Assembly: GCF_000003815.2 (NCBI RefSeq)
Contig: NC_049991.1
Location: 18,124,699-18,188,698, forward strand
Origin: Branchiostoma floridae
Lineage: Eukaryota; Chordata; Leptocardii; Amphioxiformes; Branchiostomatidae
Length of the DNA stretch: 64,000 bases
Reading direction: 5' to 3'
Shown here: positions 10,351 to 23,844 of the stretch, one piece after another
Layout of the letters: the number at the start of each line of letters is the position of its first letter
How positions within the stretch are numbered: position 1 is the stretch's first letter
Position numbers and translations under genes: made by a program
The notes under the pieces: generated by a model
Told to the model about the DNA's origin: nothing
Seen by the model: only the letters and a program-made list of their open reading frames with translations
Databases searched by the model: none

Positions 10351-12198
10351 GAGGATTTAAGTCTAAGTATCACCTCAGCCATTCCCGAATACTTACAATG
10401 ACGACAATGGTACATGTAGTCGAAAGGAAAGTTGGAATGCCTCCAAGACGTCTGAAAGTCGGTCATGTTGGCACCGCGTCAAGTTTCTTATGCATGAAGG
10501 TAAATGAGTTATTACCAGTTCAACATACTTATGACCAAAAGTTACTTTTTCCAGCTACATGTACATTGCTGTTACTTGCGGGATAACCAAAACCATATTA
10601 GATACCATTCAATACCATGGCACCAGACAGACTAGATGTATCTATGCCAATCTTACATAACGTTATTAACTTTCTTAGGTCTCTTGATTCGGTTAGGCAA
10701 AGGCAGTTACAGAGATTATTGCCTACATGAAAGAGTATAGAGTGGTAATTCTTTCTATGTTAAGCAATAAATGACAATGACTATCCAATGTAAGGCTTCA
10801 ATACCTTTATGTAGGTAAATTGTAAGGTTGCTTATTTAATAAGGTCATCACAATACCAAGCAGTTGAAATTACCATATTCATATGGCCCGGGATTTTGTC
10901 CTATTCAGTCCCAGGTCATTGGAAAATCTAGTTGTTTGAAGATGATCATGTCATCTTTTCTAAGAAAATGGGTTAATCATCGATATCCCCCACTCACTCC
11001 TACATGAGCGGAACAGCATCATCGGGAAGATTACGCAATACCCTAGCCAGCAGTCCATCCACATGAATATGACTCAGTATTGGGTGTTTAAAAAGTTGTG
11101 GACCTTACCCATCAAACAGGGAACATAACTATCAACTTAATGAGCTCTAACTATGGCCATTATATGTGCAAATGGCATGCTGGCCCTTCAAAAGAAATCT
11201 ACGGAGACATCAGAATTGTTTGCGTTGAGCCCACGTAGTAACTTAACTGGAAAGAATTGAGTAGCGACACTGCCAAAATGCCATGTGAGGGCCCCCCTTC
11301 GTAATGTAAACGGAAAGAAGTGGGTGTCTGACACTTCAGGGAGATACATTAAGTTCAATGCCTAGTAATCCAGGCTCAAATGACCGTGGTATCTCACATT
11401 ATATGGCATTAAACGATATGGTGATTTTTAAAAGAGTGTTGTCTAGACGAGGCTGAACACAATGGTTTGACTTTCAGATTGTGAAGATTGATACTAGAGA
11501 TTCTTTAAAAGTTTTGCTTACGTCCTTGGGAAGTGAGTTGTGCCCCTCTCTTATGTGATAGCCCACTGCATTCGCTCTGTGGATGTTCATAGAAGGCTTT
11601 ACATTACAATTGCTATGTGTACCCGAACCTTTTTATCTACCTTCAGATGTAGCAGACAGGAAAGACAGAGTATGTGCCTGCGGTTTCTCTCCTCTGGTTT
11701 TAACTTCGTGGAAAAATGAGCCACGCGGTGGTTTTTTGGCGGGCACAAGAGATACGAACATTCCTCTTTACATGCCCCAACCAGTACAAGATGTTTCCGA
11801 AAAAACAACGTACAACAGAGATGAAAAAGAAAACATGAAGGGGTAAAGGACAAGCGGAAGGCCTATGGTAATGTGACCTTCAACTCCATGGAAATATCTG
11901 ATTCCTTTTCGCACATTAAGAGACAGCTTCATTCCACTCGAGCTCGTTTCACTTCGTCAGAAGGTAGTAAAAGTGTTTGGTACATGAAGGCAGTCACTGG
12001 AAGCAGATACTTTCATCATCATCTGCGACCTATACAGACGCCCGAGGTGATAGTTGGTATCCTGCCAATTTGCATGAAACAAAGATCTCAATTTTTCTTC
12101 AAACAGGTGCTTCTGGACATGGAATCCCTATGTTATAGTATTATCAACAAAGTATTGTTGGTCCTCTGAATGGACCGAATCATAACCATGAGGCTTTC
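10351..12198. other. No gene seen
   Basis: Frames of 87 and 98 codons at 11,583 and 11,873 overlap antisense frames and show no domain. No repeat noted. Confidence 0.55.
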
Positions 12199-12840
12199 AT
12201 GTTGTATGGAAGAGCCACATTTCAAACGAACAAGTTAACCGGTGACTTGCCAAGCATAACGGCGGCCATCCGCAACCAAAGGATGCTTCTAGCAGGGCAT
12301 GTGATGCGACATGAAGAAATGTCTGGAGCGGTCGCGTTCGCCCTTCCTTGGCACCATAAAGGTTACTTATGGGAGAAAAGGGACTTCAGGTGTCATGCTG
12401 GACAAGAATTTGTGGAAATCCCGGTGTCACCTCTCAGAGGATGAACTGGCTCTGAAGTAAGACCAGCAATGTCAATATCCATATCCTCATATCAGCAATA
12501 TATTTATTTGATCTTCCAATACATAATTATGTCATCACCATTATCACCGAGAATCGATGATAATGATTAAAAAGAATCACATGGGAACATTTCATCAGCA
12601 CAATAACGACAAACAGAATACGGCCATGTTATAGCCTCTGACTTCTGACCCCTCCTCATTACTTCCGTTCACTGAGTTTATTTTATATTTTTACATTCAG
12701 TTCTTCTCGTGTCATACTGTATACTTTCGTTGACTTTATGTTATTTGACTGTTTTGTTATGTTGTTAGACGACTCCAGGAAGAATAAAGTTTATGATAAT
12801 CATTGTAAAATCTAATTGTAGATCGGAATAAACAAACAAA
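12199..12840 (+). mobile_element. LINE relic: ORF2 C-terminus plus 3' UTR and AATAAACAAACAAA tail
   Basis: The frame at 12,199-12,441 reads LTGDLPSITAAIRNQRMLLAGH, then VMRHEEMSG and ALPWHH. The pattern YGDLP-x-I-x-x-I-R-x-R-R-x-x-x-AGH is a hallmark of a common LINE ORF2 C-terminus. The following UTR contains GACTCCAGGAAGAATAAAG at 12,771-12,789 and ends in GGAATAAACAAACAAACG near 12,840, a CR1/L2-style tail. Treating the two parts as one insertion is an inference from order and strand. Confidence 0.6.
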
Positions 12841-13950
12841 CGTCGTTTACTACACCAGAAAGAAAGACTGGCGGAAAACTGAAGGGACTACCCTAAAGAT
12901 CAATAAATTAAATATAATAAATTAAAACAGCTCGAGACCTTCTTTCTCCAATGTAGGCTCCCGATCCACAATTACTCCCTATGTATCTGAAGCTGAGTTA
13001 TTTCATTGAATTAAAATAAATGTAGACAATGATCCACTTTTTTTTTCTTTGAAGCCCTACATAGTTTGTCAGAATTATATATCTATGGGGCAGTTAAAGA
13101 CATATCATTTTAAACATGTCCCCAAACCATCTGTAGACAGGCTAGGTGACAAATTTTCTTTGACTTTTTCTTTACCTTGTCTCCATACGATAAACAAGGA
13201 TAATTATTGGCAATGTAGATCCTATCTACAGTGTGTGGGCGTCCCATAACTTGCATTTTAATACATATTGCTTCACCTAGATTTACCTTCATAGATTCTA
13301 TCAGTAAAAAAATTACAATTTGGGTTTATTAGTGGTCACATTTGTCATATTCTCGTCGGAAGGATGTGGCTTTGGGGAAGATAAATCCCTTGATTTGTAG
13401 AGTAGTCAACGCCATCGTGCTGTGAGCATTCCTTACAGCTTGAATTAACTTATTGGTACTCAGACGTATGAAGCATCAAATTCCATCTGTTGTATCAAGT
13501 TCCATCTGTAAGTGAGCCCAGTGGATCTAAGTTTACAGCCTTCTGGTACCAGAGGGCCACCCTGAAGCACAAACAAGAACCACTCAGTACAGACGAACCT
13601 GTAGCAATCGTTAGACAATCCCCAGCTTCTGGTACAGATTATACACGCACTGATAACATCGCAGATATGGAAAGCATCAACGTGGTTTACCAGTAGGTAG
13701 GAATAGATTATATAATCGGCTGTTAAATTTCGACAAGATATAACCGAGAGGTTGCAGCACACACCGTGTTATGTACTTGCACATGTTGTTCCCAACATTC
13801 CCGTACCACTTGTATCATTCGATTTCATTTAAGTTATTATTCATTCATTAATGCCATGTATGTTATCGTTGAGAGAACATCAATGGATGTTATTTTATTT
13901 AATCAATTCATTTACTAATCATTCATTGGAAAATATCGTTCTGATGGCGA
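12841..13950. other. No gene seen
   Basis: A minus frame at 13,460-13,762 and a plus frame at 13,490-13,696 overlap; neither resembles a known protein. Confidence 0.55.
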
Positions 13951-14950
13951 CAGGTGTGACAGCGATCTCGCCCCCGCGGAGGGCGAGAACACTAGCGTTT
14001 TCGCCCCCCCCCCCAAGAGCAGCTGGTTACTACATATTACAGGTGCGCTACCTGGTACTATACTGCACCTGGGGAGTAACGTATATGGTGTGTTATATGG
14101 TACCTGTATGGCACCTTATTACCGTACCGTAAGATGTCATACCTCGAAAGTCGATACTATATTGTTCGATTGTTCGGTGCAAACGTAACATTGAAATGAA
14201 AAAGACAATTTTTGCAGCTGAGGTGGCATAAAAACAGTGCTACTATGAACGTATAAATCAACACCGTCTATGGTACGGAATACGTCAGCTATATGTTTTC
14301 AATTTGTCACAGTGTTTTCTTTCTTGTGCTGAAAACATTTCCAAAGCACTAACAAAAACACACGTGAATAATAGTTTCTCATTATAAACACTATCTACGC
14401 GCAAGTTGATATAGCTGTTGCTAAATGCTACACAAACACTGGTAAAGTACCAGTCTTAAGAAACACGGGTAAATGCATCAGTTCCTAAATACTAGAAAAA
14501 ACAGTCATGTTGGAGGTGAAGATATCCCTTGGCCAGGTGCATATACCAAAATGTGCGTTATTCTAATTAATACCAAATATTTGCATAATTAATAAAGACA
14601 TTACATAGTTCTTTTGTGGTCACTTCATGGTAGAGACTTCATATTGGAGATATATAGGTTGCTTGAGGACAGGTGAATACAATGAAATACATCTTATGTC
14701 AAGACTCACGTACATGCAATAATGGGAATACAAGGGACCCAACCCTCCTTGTCTGAAACAAGTTCAACTATCTTATTACCATGTAATTACGTTAATATTG
14801 ATACTATGAATGGAGTTATGTATCAAACTCGTGTACTTATATCATTCTGAAACTTCATTTTGTGATTTATACCAATCAACTTCTAAAACGTCATGTAAAC
14901 CCGTTTTTTTGGGGGGGGGGGGGGGGGGGCGAGATCGCTGTACACACCTG
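13951..14950. mobile_element. 1,000-bp element with GC-rich terminal inverted repeats
   Basis: The left end CAGGTGTGACAGCGATCTCG (13,951) followed by CCCCC matches the reverse complement of the right end, GGGGGCGAGATCGCTG followed by TACACACCTG (ends 14,950). There is only a two-base insertion in about 25 bases. A palindromic hairpin AGCGATCTCGCCC / GGGCGAGAACACT occupies 13,960-13,992. A C11 run lies at 14,004-14,014, and T7 then G19 at 14,904-14,929. No transposase frame is visible and no target duplication could be recognised, so the superfamily is unknown. Confidence 0.55.
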
Positions 14951-17900
14951 TACCAATTTGACGATTATAATATCGGTTCATCTGACATATAATTTATGTT
15001 TTGTCCTTGTACCTATAAGTTGTTTAATAGATCGTTTTAGTACCTTTTTTTCTCACTGTTATGTACTATTCGCTTGAGGTGAACAGTTCATAACAGAATA
15101 GGGGCGTTCAGGCAATTCAAAACTCATTGGTTCAACAAGACATCCTGGGATATAGGGCTATCTATACATAAATAAATACTATACAGGCAAAATTACCATT
15201 CACGACATTGCTGACGCGCACAACTTCTCATGCCTAAGGGAGAGTTTTGGGATATTATCACTGCAGCCGTTTTCCCGTCACAGCCATTTTAGAAACCCCC
15301 GTGTACGGCATGCTATCAGCCTGATAATCATATATATGGCAAATGTAACTGGTACGTGTGATCCGATAACATCACATAAATGTTTCTGACTTTTCAACGC
15401 CTCCTTGGGGTCTGTCGTTTGGTCCTGCATCTTATGTTGGACATCAGCCAAAGCGTGAACTGCATGACTAGAATGCACATCTGTCACTCAATCTTGGCTT
15501 GAGGGACGGTGTCTAAGGTGGAATCAGGCGCATCCAATGCTGTCCAGTGGCAGTGCAAGTAGGATCCCAATGGGAACTGGAGTTAACAGCAGTTCCGATG
15601 ATTTCCGCTATGTGGCACCACTGTCGCAGCCTTAGTTTTTCGCGAGACATTTGCATGCAACATACAATCGCCCCTATTAGCTTTCTCTAAAAATGCAGCT
15701 TCTTGACAAATTGAATAGTGTACTTTTGCCTGTATACATTTATATGCCTTGGACCCCAAAGCAAGAAGCTTCGAGATGGACATATGCAGTAGAATGCACG
15801 TATGTTAACTTCAAGTAACATTAAGGGAGACCTTAATGATAATAAAAAAGTATAACAAACTTAAAACCAGGTTGGATATTCAGCTTTAGGTACATCACGT
15901 AAGGGGTGAGGGAGTAAAAACAAATATTCTACTGACCTGAATGCCTTCTATCTCGAAGATGGGATTCAGAAAGTCACACATGGCAAACGTTCTATAAGGA
16001 AAGTTTAACTCGTCAGGAACCCTTGAGGCACCATGGTCTGTCCAGGTAACTTGCTTTGCAAAGCCAAGAAATGGATCTTCCAGCCATCCCATCTAGCTAC
16101 ACGAAATCAGCACCATCCGCCCGAAAACGGTCCCCGAAGTCTGGGTTTCCAAGATGCTGACCAGTGGATTTAAAACCTGACTAACATTAGATAACCCTGA
16201 GCTGGCTGGAATCCGAGTTTTTGTATAGCACGTTGACCTGGGGAACCAAGTACAGATAGTTCCTGATACACGTATGCCGGGTAGAAAATATCCATGTCAT
16301 ATGTATATCACCGATAACATTGTGTTTACACTGTGAAAAAATAGTTTGTAGTAGAAAGAGTGAGTGCGAGTGATATTGAGTAGAGAGTTGAATAAAGTAC
16401 AGTTGACTAAATTACTGTTTGTGTTAGAAAATACTCGGCTATGTAGGAAATAATTTCAGTTTCAGTCACTTTGGAAAGGAGGAAACAGACACCGTAGACA
16501 CGGTCATTGTCAATTGCCTCAGCCAACCTGACAGTACACAATGCAATGGTCTTTATGCTAACTTTGGTACCGGACTACGATATTTGAGGACGGTTAATAA
16601 TTGACTATGAGTAGAAACTGTGTTTAGTGAATAACTTGTTCACGGTCAGGAACATCTGGGCCCTCCCAACATGACAGAATAATCATCACTGTGGTTGTAG
16701 GAATTAGAGGTAAGAAGAAGACAAGAAACGGAAGAGCAGAAGCAGCATGGAAGAGCGGACACACAAGCAAGACATGCCCATGTAAACATCGGGTAAGCAC
16801 TAAACATGGCGGGCACGTCAACGTTTGTCAAACGTTTGAGACAACAAAGCTTAAAATTAGTGACGCTACCGGCCTTGGATGCCTTTTACAACAGTCCCAC
16901 AAACTTCTACGTAGGGTCTGAACGAGAACATAAACCAAATTGACGACCAGAATGGCACAACTGGCCACACACAGCACAACGTCCATCCTGGACGGCCAAC
17001 AATCTACGTCTGACTTTTACTCACACAGCAACAATTCATATCCTTCCGCGAATCACTTCCAACGTCAAATTGTAGGGGAAGTGATTTGCATAGGAATGAA
17101 ATTATCTAACTATCCATCGTAGAAAGAAAAGAAGTTACATGATTATAAGAAATATTTTTACTGTGATAACACAAGTAATATTCCCTAGTTTGGAAAAAAA
17201 ATCATTGAAAATAATAAATTAAAAATAAGTGTGAACTACTTTCTTTATATGGGAGATATGGCAGCCTTCCACTCAGTTATGGCGGGAAATGAAAACATTC
17301 ATTCCTCCATATCCATCCGCAGATCATTGTGAATGTATACTATACACAATAGATTCTTGTTCGGTCATTACACCTTTGATTATCTATCTATCATTTAATG
17401 TCAATAATTCTAAGATGAAAAAAACTCGATATCTTCGTATGATAAAGTAGAACAATCTTGTACTACTTTCTGACGGCGTATGAACATATGAGAGATGCGG
17501 TAGGCAGATGTTGAGGATACACATGTAGAATTGAATTAATCATGTGTATACCTATGGATACAAGCTCTTATCATTCTCATGCAAAGCACTGGAATCTGAG
17601 AGATGTTGTAATTCCTGCAGATATGCAAATGTCACAAATGCCATACATCCCTGCTGTTTTACTTAGGTTACAGGCACGCTGCATTTTTCACAATCATGCC
17701 TGTCGACAGCTTTTTTGACTCCATACACTTGTGGGATAGTGACCCCGTGTGACTTGTATGCCCTCTGTTACTCACCTTCAGGTCTAAAAAAAAGATGTGT
17801 GTAACGTTATGTGTACTATAAAATATATCATAGGTTTTGCTTTGTTTATGTATGTTGTGGTCTTCTTGGCCCGGCTACTTTGTTCTATCCATCTATGAAA

Positions 17901-17998
17901 ATGCCCAGCAGTTTTCTTCTGCTCGTCACTATGCCATCATTTCTGTTGTGTCTAGAGCCTGAATACCCCTCTCACATATAGCGAAAATCGATCGGACG
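14951..17998. other. No gene seen
   Basis: Unique-looking AT-rich DNA up to the gap. A basic frame at 16,691-16,921 (KHRVSTKHGGHVNVC) is unassigned. Confidence 0.5.
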
Positions 17999-18369
17999 NN
18001 NNNNNNNNNNNNNNNNNNNNNNNNNNNNNNNNNNNNNNNNNNNNNNNNNNNNNNNNNNNNNNNNNNNNNNNNNNNNNNNNNNNNNNNNNNNNNNNNNNNN
18101 NNNNNNNNNNNNNNNNNNNNNNNNNNNNNNNNNNNNNNNNNNNNNNNNNNNNNNNNNNNNNNNNNNNNNNNNNNNNNNNNNNNNNNNNNNNNNNNNNNNN
18201 NNNNNNNNNNNNNNNNNNNNNNNNNNNNNNNNNNNNNNNNNNNNNNNNNNNNNNNNNNNNNNNNNNNNNNNNNNNNNNNNNNNNNNNNNNNNNNNNNNNN
18301 NNNNNNNNNNNNNNNNNNNNNNNNNNNNNNNNNNNNNNNNNNNNNNNNNNNNNNNNNNNNNNNNNNNNN
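17999..18369. other. Assembly gap (N run)
   Basis: 371 undetermined bases. The flanks share no obvious repeat. Confidence 0.99.
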
Positions 18370-20274
18370 GCTACATGTGACGGGGGTATAAGGAAGGCGT
18401 TCGTTCTTAATCTGCTTTGCTGCAGGGCTAATGTAATGTTAACATGGCCGTTGATGATTGACTTTTGGATAATAAAGGAAATTTCGATTAATGGCTCATG
18501 TTGTCACGACAAGGTTAGCTTATACATGGATGGTGATCTTTGGCGATTGTCTCCTTTTAACATTGTGCGAAACATCACTTGAGCCCCACTGCATCATCCT
18601 CTTCGTACCTTGTAGCACTCGAGACTAGATAGAATGTACATCATTTCATTTTGAGGCCAGCAAGCCTGCCATCTGGCGGTGGATGATGGAAATACCATGA
18701 TAGGAGTCGCCTTATTCAGCATGGATTATCATCATGCATGCTTTCAAATACGTGTTATACTGCTAGGCACAAATTAATCTTGATGATCTTGCAAGCTCTG
18801 AACATTACCGGGGATTTTTATGTCTCCAAACATTCGTTAGACGCACAGTGCATCCGTTACAATAAAGCTGAGTTTTATCGCTTTGCAAGATTTTGCCGAT
18901 GTCTTTCATAGGAAATCTGTATTCCTCTGACATATTGCCCTCTGCGTTGCTCCAATACGATAAAATACAACATCAACTGGTTCATTTGTGATTCTAGCCA
19001 TGAACTCGCCGTCAAATACTCAGTACATATACATTTATCATTTCTAGCCTGTGTTTACACAATCTCTCGCTGACCCCCTCCTATGTGACGGCAAATGTAG
19101 GGCCGACCGCTAGGAGCGCGGTTTTAGTAAGGCTACATAATTTCTAGTATATTCATCCAATGAATTACGTGCTGGTGGTCACGTAGTTAGGGTAAAATCC
19201 CCGTCACCATGACAGAGTACTCCGCCCTAGAGTAGGCATGACGACAGCCGTGGCGCTCTGAAAAAAAAAATCAAATTTTTATCGGAAATAACGCATCACA
19301 TCAGTGAAAAATCATATGTACCAGAACATTACAATAGCTCGCTTTGAAATATCTAAATTATGACTATGTACAGAACGCTTCAAATCGCCATCCTTTTACA
19401 TGAGCATATTTGAAGTGATTTGCGGTCACTGAACTTTGAATGTAATTTACAAGTAAAAGAATTTCATCGATCTAGTTGCACGTGAAAGTCTATCTCTAGG
19501 TTGTTGAATCTATTAGAATTGAGTCATTAGTCATTATTTTATCTTGGCCTGCGCTGTGCAGACAGCATGTCATCTTTTTGGTTTTTATTCTGCAAGTTCA
19601 AAGAGACTACATTACCCTGGAAATGTGGGATGATCTCCAAGGACTTAAAACGATCGTAAAATTAGTGTGCAGCGGGGGATGCTATCCACCGTTGTTTTTG
19701 TCGTCAATAGTGCTAGGTTAATTGGGGGTAAAAGAAACGGGTCTGAATCCTCATTATGTTTGTATAGTTGAGTATATGTTAAAAGAGTCTCAGCCCACGC
19801 TAGGTCATAGTAATAAGCTCGCAACAATTTTATAACTCTGCTTTTCCTACTTTGAAAGTCGTCAAAGTCAGATTTACAGAAAATTCTATCTGTATGCTAA
19901 TAGCAGATCCATACACGCCTAATAGCAACCTATATGGTCAGCAAAAGTCATCCACATCGGTGGCAACAGTTAAAAAGACATCGACGTAGAAGAAACTTTA
20001 ACGTAAACACGGAGAGTTTTACTGTTTACTGTCGTCTATAAACTTTACGGCTGGTATAAACCGGAAGGGGCTGCTAGTGTGGGATTACTTGTGAATTCGA
20101 ACGGCGGTGTAACGAATATTGATGTCCGCCATTATTGCACTGCACATATCCGTTTATAACACTGGTCATAAATTGAATGTAGAAATTGAAACGTATCGCA
20201 AAATGTCCAATGACTGCCGGTCGGCTCTGTCCAAATATTGTTGAAAAATGATCATTATATAATCATGTAACGTT
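18370..20274. other. No gene seen
   Basis: After the gap, no frame above 60 codons on the plus strand and no repeat recognised. Confidence 0.6.
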
Positions 20275-21535
20275 AGTTCAGAAAGTATTTTTCAACATGC
20301 AACATTATTATAAATTCTCACTCTTCTACTTCTTTACTTTTTCACTTGCTTACATAATCCAATTCATAAGTCATAGTCATAAAATCCTACTGGTAAGCTG
20401 AATCATATTTTATGAGAAGATAGACTTTACAAATGTGCATAGAGCTGAATTCATCCAAGAATATAAGAATATCATGAATCCTGTAGTACAGAAAGTAATT
20501 TTCAAAATACAACATACCATAAATTCTCTAAGTTATTTCCAATTATTTTTTCCATTTTCTTACATAATCCAATTCATAAGACATAATCATTAAATCTTAC
20601 TGGTAAACTAAATCATGCTTTATGAGAAGATAGTCTTTACAGGTGTACATTAAGCTACATTCAATGCATCCAAGAATATAAGGATATTATGAATCATGTA
20701 GTACAGAAAGTAATTTTCAAAATGCAACATTACGATATTACTCAGAGCTATTTCTCTATTTTTCCACTCGCTTACATAATCCAATTTATAAGGCATGATG
20801 GTAAAATCCTACTGGTAGACTTAATCATACTTTATGAGAAGATAGACTTTATAAATGTGCATAGAGTTGGATTCATCCGAGAATATCTTGAATCATGTAG
20901 TACAGAAAGTAATTTTCAAAATACAACATTACGATAAATTCTAAAAGCCATTTCTCTATTTTTCCACTCGCTTACATAATCCAATTCATAGGACATGATA
21001 ATGAAATCCTACTGGTAAACTTAATCATGTTTTATGAGAATTGTGCATAGAGCTAAATTCATCCAAGAATATAAGGATTTCATGAATCATGTAGTACAGC
21101 AAGTAATTTTAATTTTCAAAATACAACATTACGATAGATTCTCAAAGCTATTTTTTTCTATTTTTCCACTCGCTTACATAATCCAATTTATAAGGCGTGA
21201 TGATAAAATCCTACTGGTAAACTTCATCATATTTTATGAGAAGATAGTCTTTACAAATGTGCATAGATGTACATTCATCCAAGAAATAAGTGTAAAGTTA
21301 AATTTATCTATGGATATCATGAATCGTGTAGTACAGAAAGTAATTTTCAAAATACAACATTGCCATCAATTCTCAAAGCAATTCCCACATTTTTCTACTT
21401 TCTTACATAATCCAATCCATAACACATGATAGTAAAATCCTTCTGATAAACTCAATTATGTTTTATTAGAAGATAGTCTTTACAAGTGTGCATAAACTTG
21501 AACATCCAATAATATAGATATATTATGAACTGTAG
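20275..21535. repeat. Tandem array, about six copies of a 200-230 bp AT-rich unit
   Basis: The segment CTTACATAATCCAATT recurs at 20,349, 20,559, 20,771, 20,971, 21,173 and 21,402 (steps 210, 212, 200, 202, 229). Each unit also carries AAATCCTACTGGTAAAC, TTTATGAGAAGATAG, CATCCAAGAATAT and GTAGTACAGAAAGTAATTTT in the same order. Copies are diverged by small indels. Frames of 82 and 131 codons cross units only because some copies happen to lack stops. The period is not a fixed multiple of three, so coding is not supported. Confidence 0.85.
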
Positions 21536-22698
21536 CTATGCATTTCGTAGTGAAACCACACATGCCGTTATTATTTACATTATGAATGACTTTGGCGTTG
21601 GTGAAATCCACCATTTCATCATCATATGGTAAATGCAAGTATACATTCATTTCAGTCCTTCTATTTTTTGCGTTTATAGATTATATACATCATCTCTCAA
21701 CCACGTTGCGGCATACTTGTGCTGTTTGAAGTTAGTAAACCTCGGGCATGGGATCTATTTTCTATGAATAATTTTCACTTCCTTCAGAAAAGGTTAATGA
21801 AAAACCGCCTGTCGTGACTCCATAACTTGTAAGTGCCGCCTGGTGTATAGATAACAAGGTTATTTATTCACAACCAATGTGTCTAGTGTATGTTTTACTT
21901 TCATGGGTTTTTTATTGGAGCAACAACTCTTCTTTAACTGTCTACCGAAGTGACGGCTAGCTGTTCAGGAAGGAAATTTAAAGTAATATAACGTTTTAAA
22001 AAAATGCAATCAGCACACACATAACATAACATCAGCATACACATAACATAACATTACAATAACATTGTGATTTCAAACTAACAAAGTTTATGCGTTTCAA
22101 CCGTATACGTTTCAACTTCTAGTTAGAGTTTGCCTGCTTTGCCATAAGTATGCTAAAGTAGTTATTGTTTGAATCACTCTTCTGATGACATAGTAGCACA
22201 TGTGAAGAAATGTTTCATTACGATGTAATATAATGATAGTTTGGTTTATAATGTTCGCTTTTCTTGTTGCATATTTATTTCTGTATCCCATTTTGATTTG
22301 ATGCCACCAGACATTGGTATCCGTGCACAATATAATAATATCAATTGATTCCTACTCCTAGTGTACCGATCCAGTCAGCTATCTGTAAGGTCTGGTCACT
22401 TTAGATTTGAAAAGCCATCTTTTACGAATATTGGGAGCTCTATGCATCATGTTTGCAATCGATCTACGGGATGTTGAACATACAATGGTCAATATGATCT
22501 GGAATAGAAACTGGAACTCGTCCTTTTTGCACTGTAGGTATCATTCAGATCTGGGTCAAGGCAATGGCTGTTCATTGATCATCGAGAAGGCCTTTGACTG
22601 TGGGCATCCTCCGATTGACACAATTGTTAACGTATGTACGTTATAGGTAGGCAGAATTTGATTTCGACAAAGGTGATCTATCGCTTACATGTACATCA
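21536..22698. other. No gene seen
   Basis: A short duplication ATAACATAACAT with CAGCACACAC / CAGCATACAC occurs near 22,010-22,060. Otherwise unremarkable. Confidence 0.6.
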
Positions 22699-23590
22699 GA
22701 GACAGAACACTTTGGGAAATCCTCAACAGTCTAAAGGGGCCATATGTCGTTGCAATTCAAAGTGAGATACAAAGAGATCATGCTTTTCCAGTGAACGCAC
22801 CTATGGTCTTCCTCAGTCCATTTGCTTTTCTTGGAAAAACTGACACACTTATATACATAAAGAGGACAGCCGCGCGCATCAATTTTGATTCGTCAAAAGT
22901 TGCGACAATACTGCAAACAATCCAACGAAGATAGAAAAAAATCTGTATGTCATTGATTGGAAAATAGATTCCGGCAAATGGATATACTAAAGTTTTCCAA
23001 AGTTATGTGTGTTGAATAATTCTGAAACTTTCATGACCATTTAGATTTTACCATTTTCCGAACGCTGGCATCATATGTGGGTTCCAAGGGTTTGTTCTCC
23101 TTATGCTTGTTGTATCATCACGGCCTAAGTTGTTTATGTTGGTAGACTTTGGTGAACCCTGGCTTCGTGACTTTGCAAATATTAGCGTTAGACTGTTCAA
23201 GGCGTTTCAACGCAAAATGCCATTTGGTCTAAAAAGAGATCGAAAGATGCAGTAGCGAGCCAATCAAAGGCATACAGATTATGGGTTCGTTCTTCGTTAG
23301 ATTGTTTGCAGCATTGTCGCAACTTTTGACGAATCAAAATTGAAGCACGCAGATGTCCTTTCTATGTATGTCAGCGTGTCAGTTTTTCTAAGAAAAGCAA
23401 ATGGGCTGAGGAAGACTATAGATCCGTTCACTGGAAAAACATGAGCTCTTAGTATCTCACTTTGAATTGCAACGACATATGGCCCTTGTAGCCTGTTGAG
23501 GATTTCCCAAAGTGTTATGTCTCAGTTGGTTCGCTACTGCGTCCTTCTATCCCGTTTTAGACCAAATGGCATTTTGCGTTAAAACGCCTT
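22699..23590. repeat. Large interleaved inverted repeat
   Basis: Arm A at 22,699-22,930 is the reverse complement, at roughly 85-90 percent by eye, of 23,292-23,523. The shared pieces include GAGACA-AACACTTTGGGAAATC and CTGCAAACAATC. A second pair lies at 23,199-23,263 and 23,526-23,590, with AACGCAAAATGCCATTTGG and its complement. The order is A, B, A-reverse, B-reverse. Between them, 23,145-23,198 is an inverted piece of the array unit that starts at 23,845. No transposase is recognisable. Confidence 0.8.
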
Positions 23591-23844
23591 AAATTTCCCG
23601 AGAGAGGAAGCCTTTAGCCTTCCATCAGTGACTTGACGATATCGCCATGATGTGGGCAATATCACGAGTACTCTGGTATCCTGTGCAATAAAGCGCCCAC
23701 ATTATTTCTATGATTCCGTCAGTTCCATTTGAATCATTCATCTTCACACTCTGCCACTGATTGAATCGAACTATGGCCATTTGGGCAACCATCAGAAATG
23801 GAATAAAATCAGAACCATCACAATTGAGGTTGATTTTTTCTATT

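Noticed and set aside
20689-21429. Repeat-protein gene in the 205-bp array
   Set aside because: Unit lengths are not multiples of three and the two frames are not continuous.
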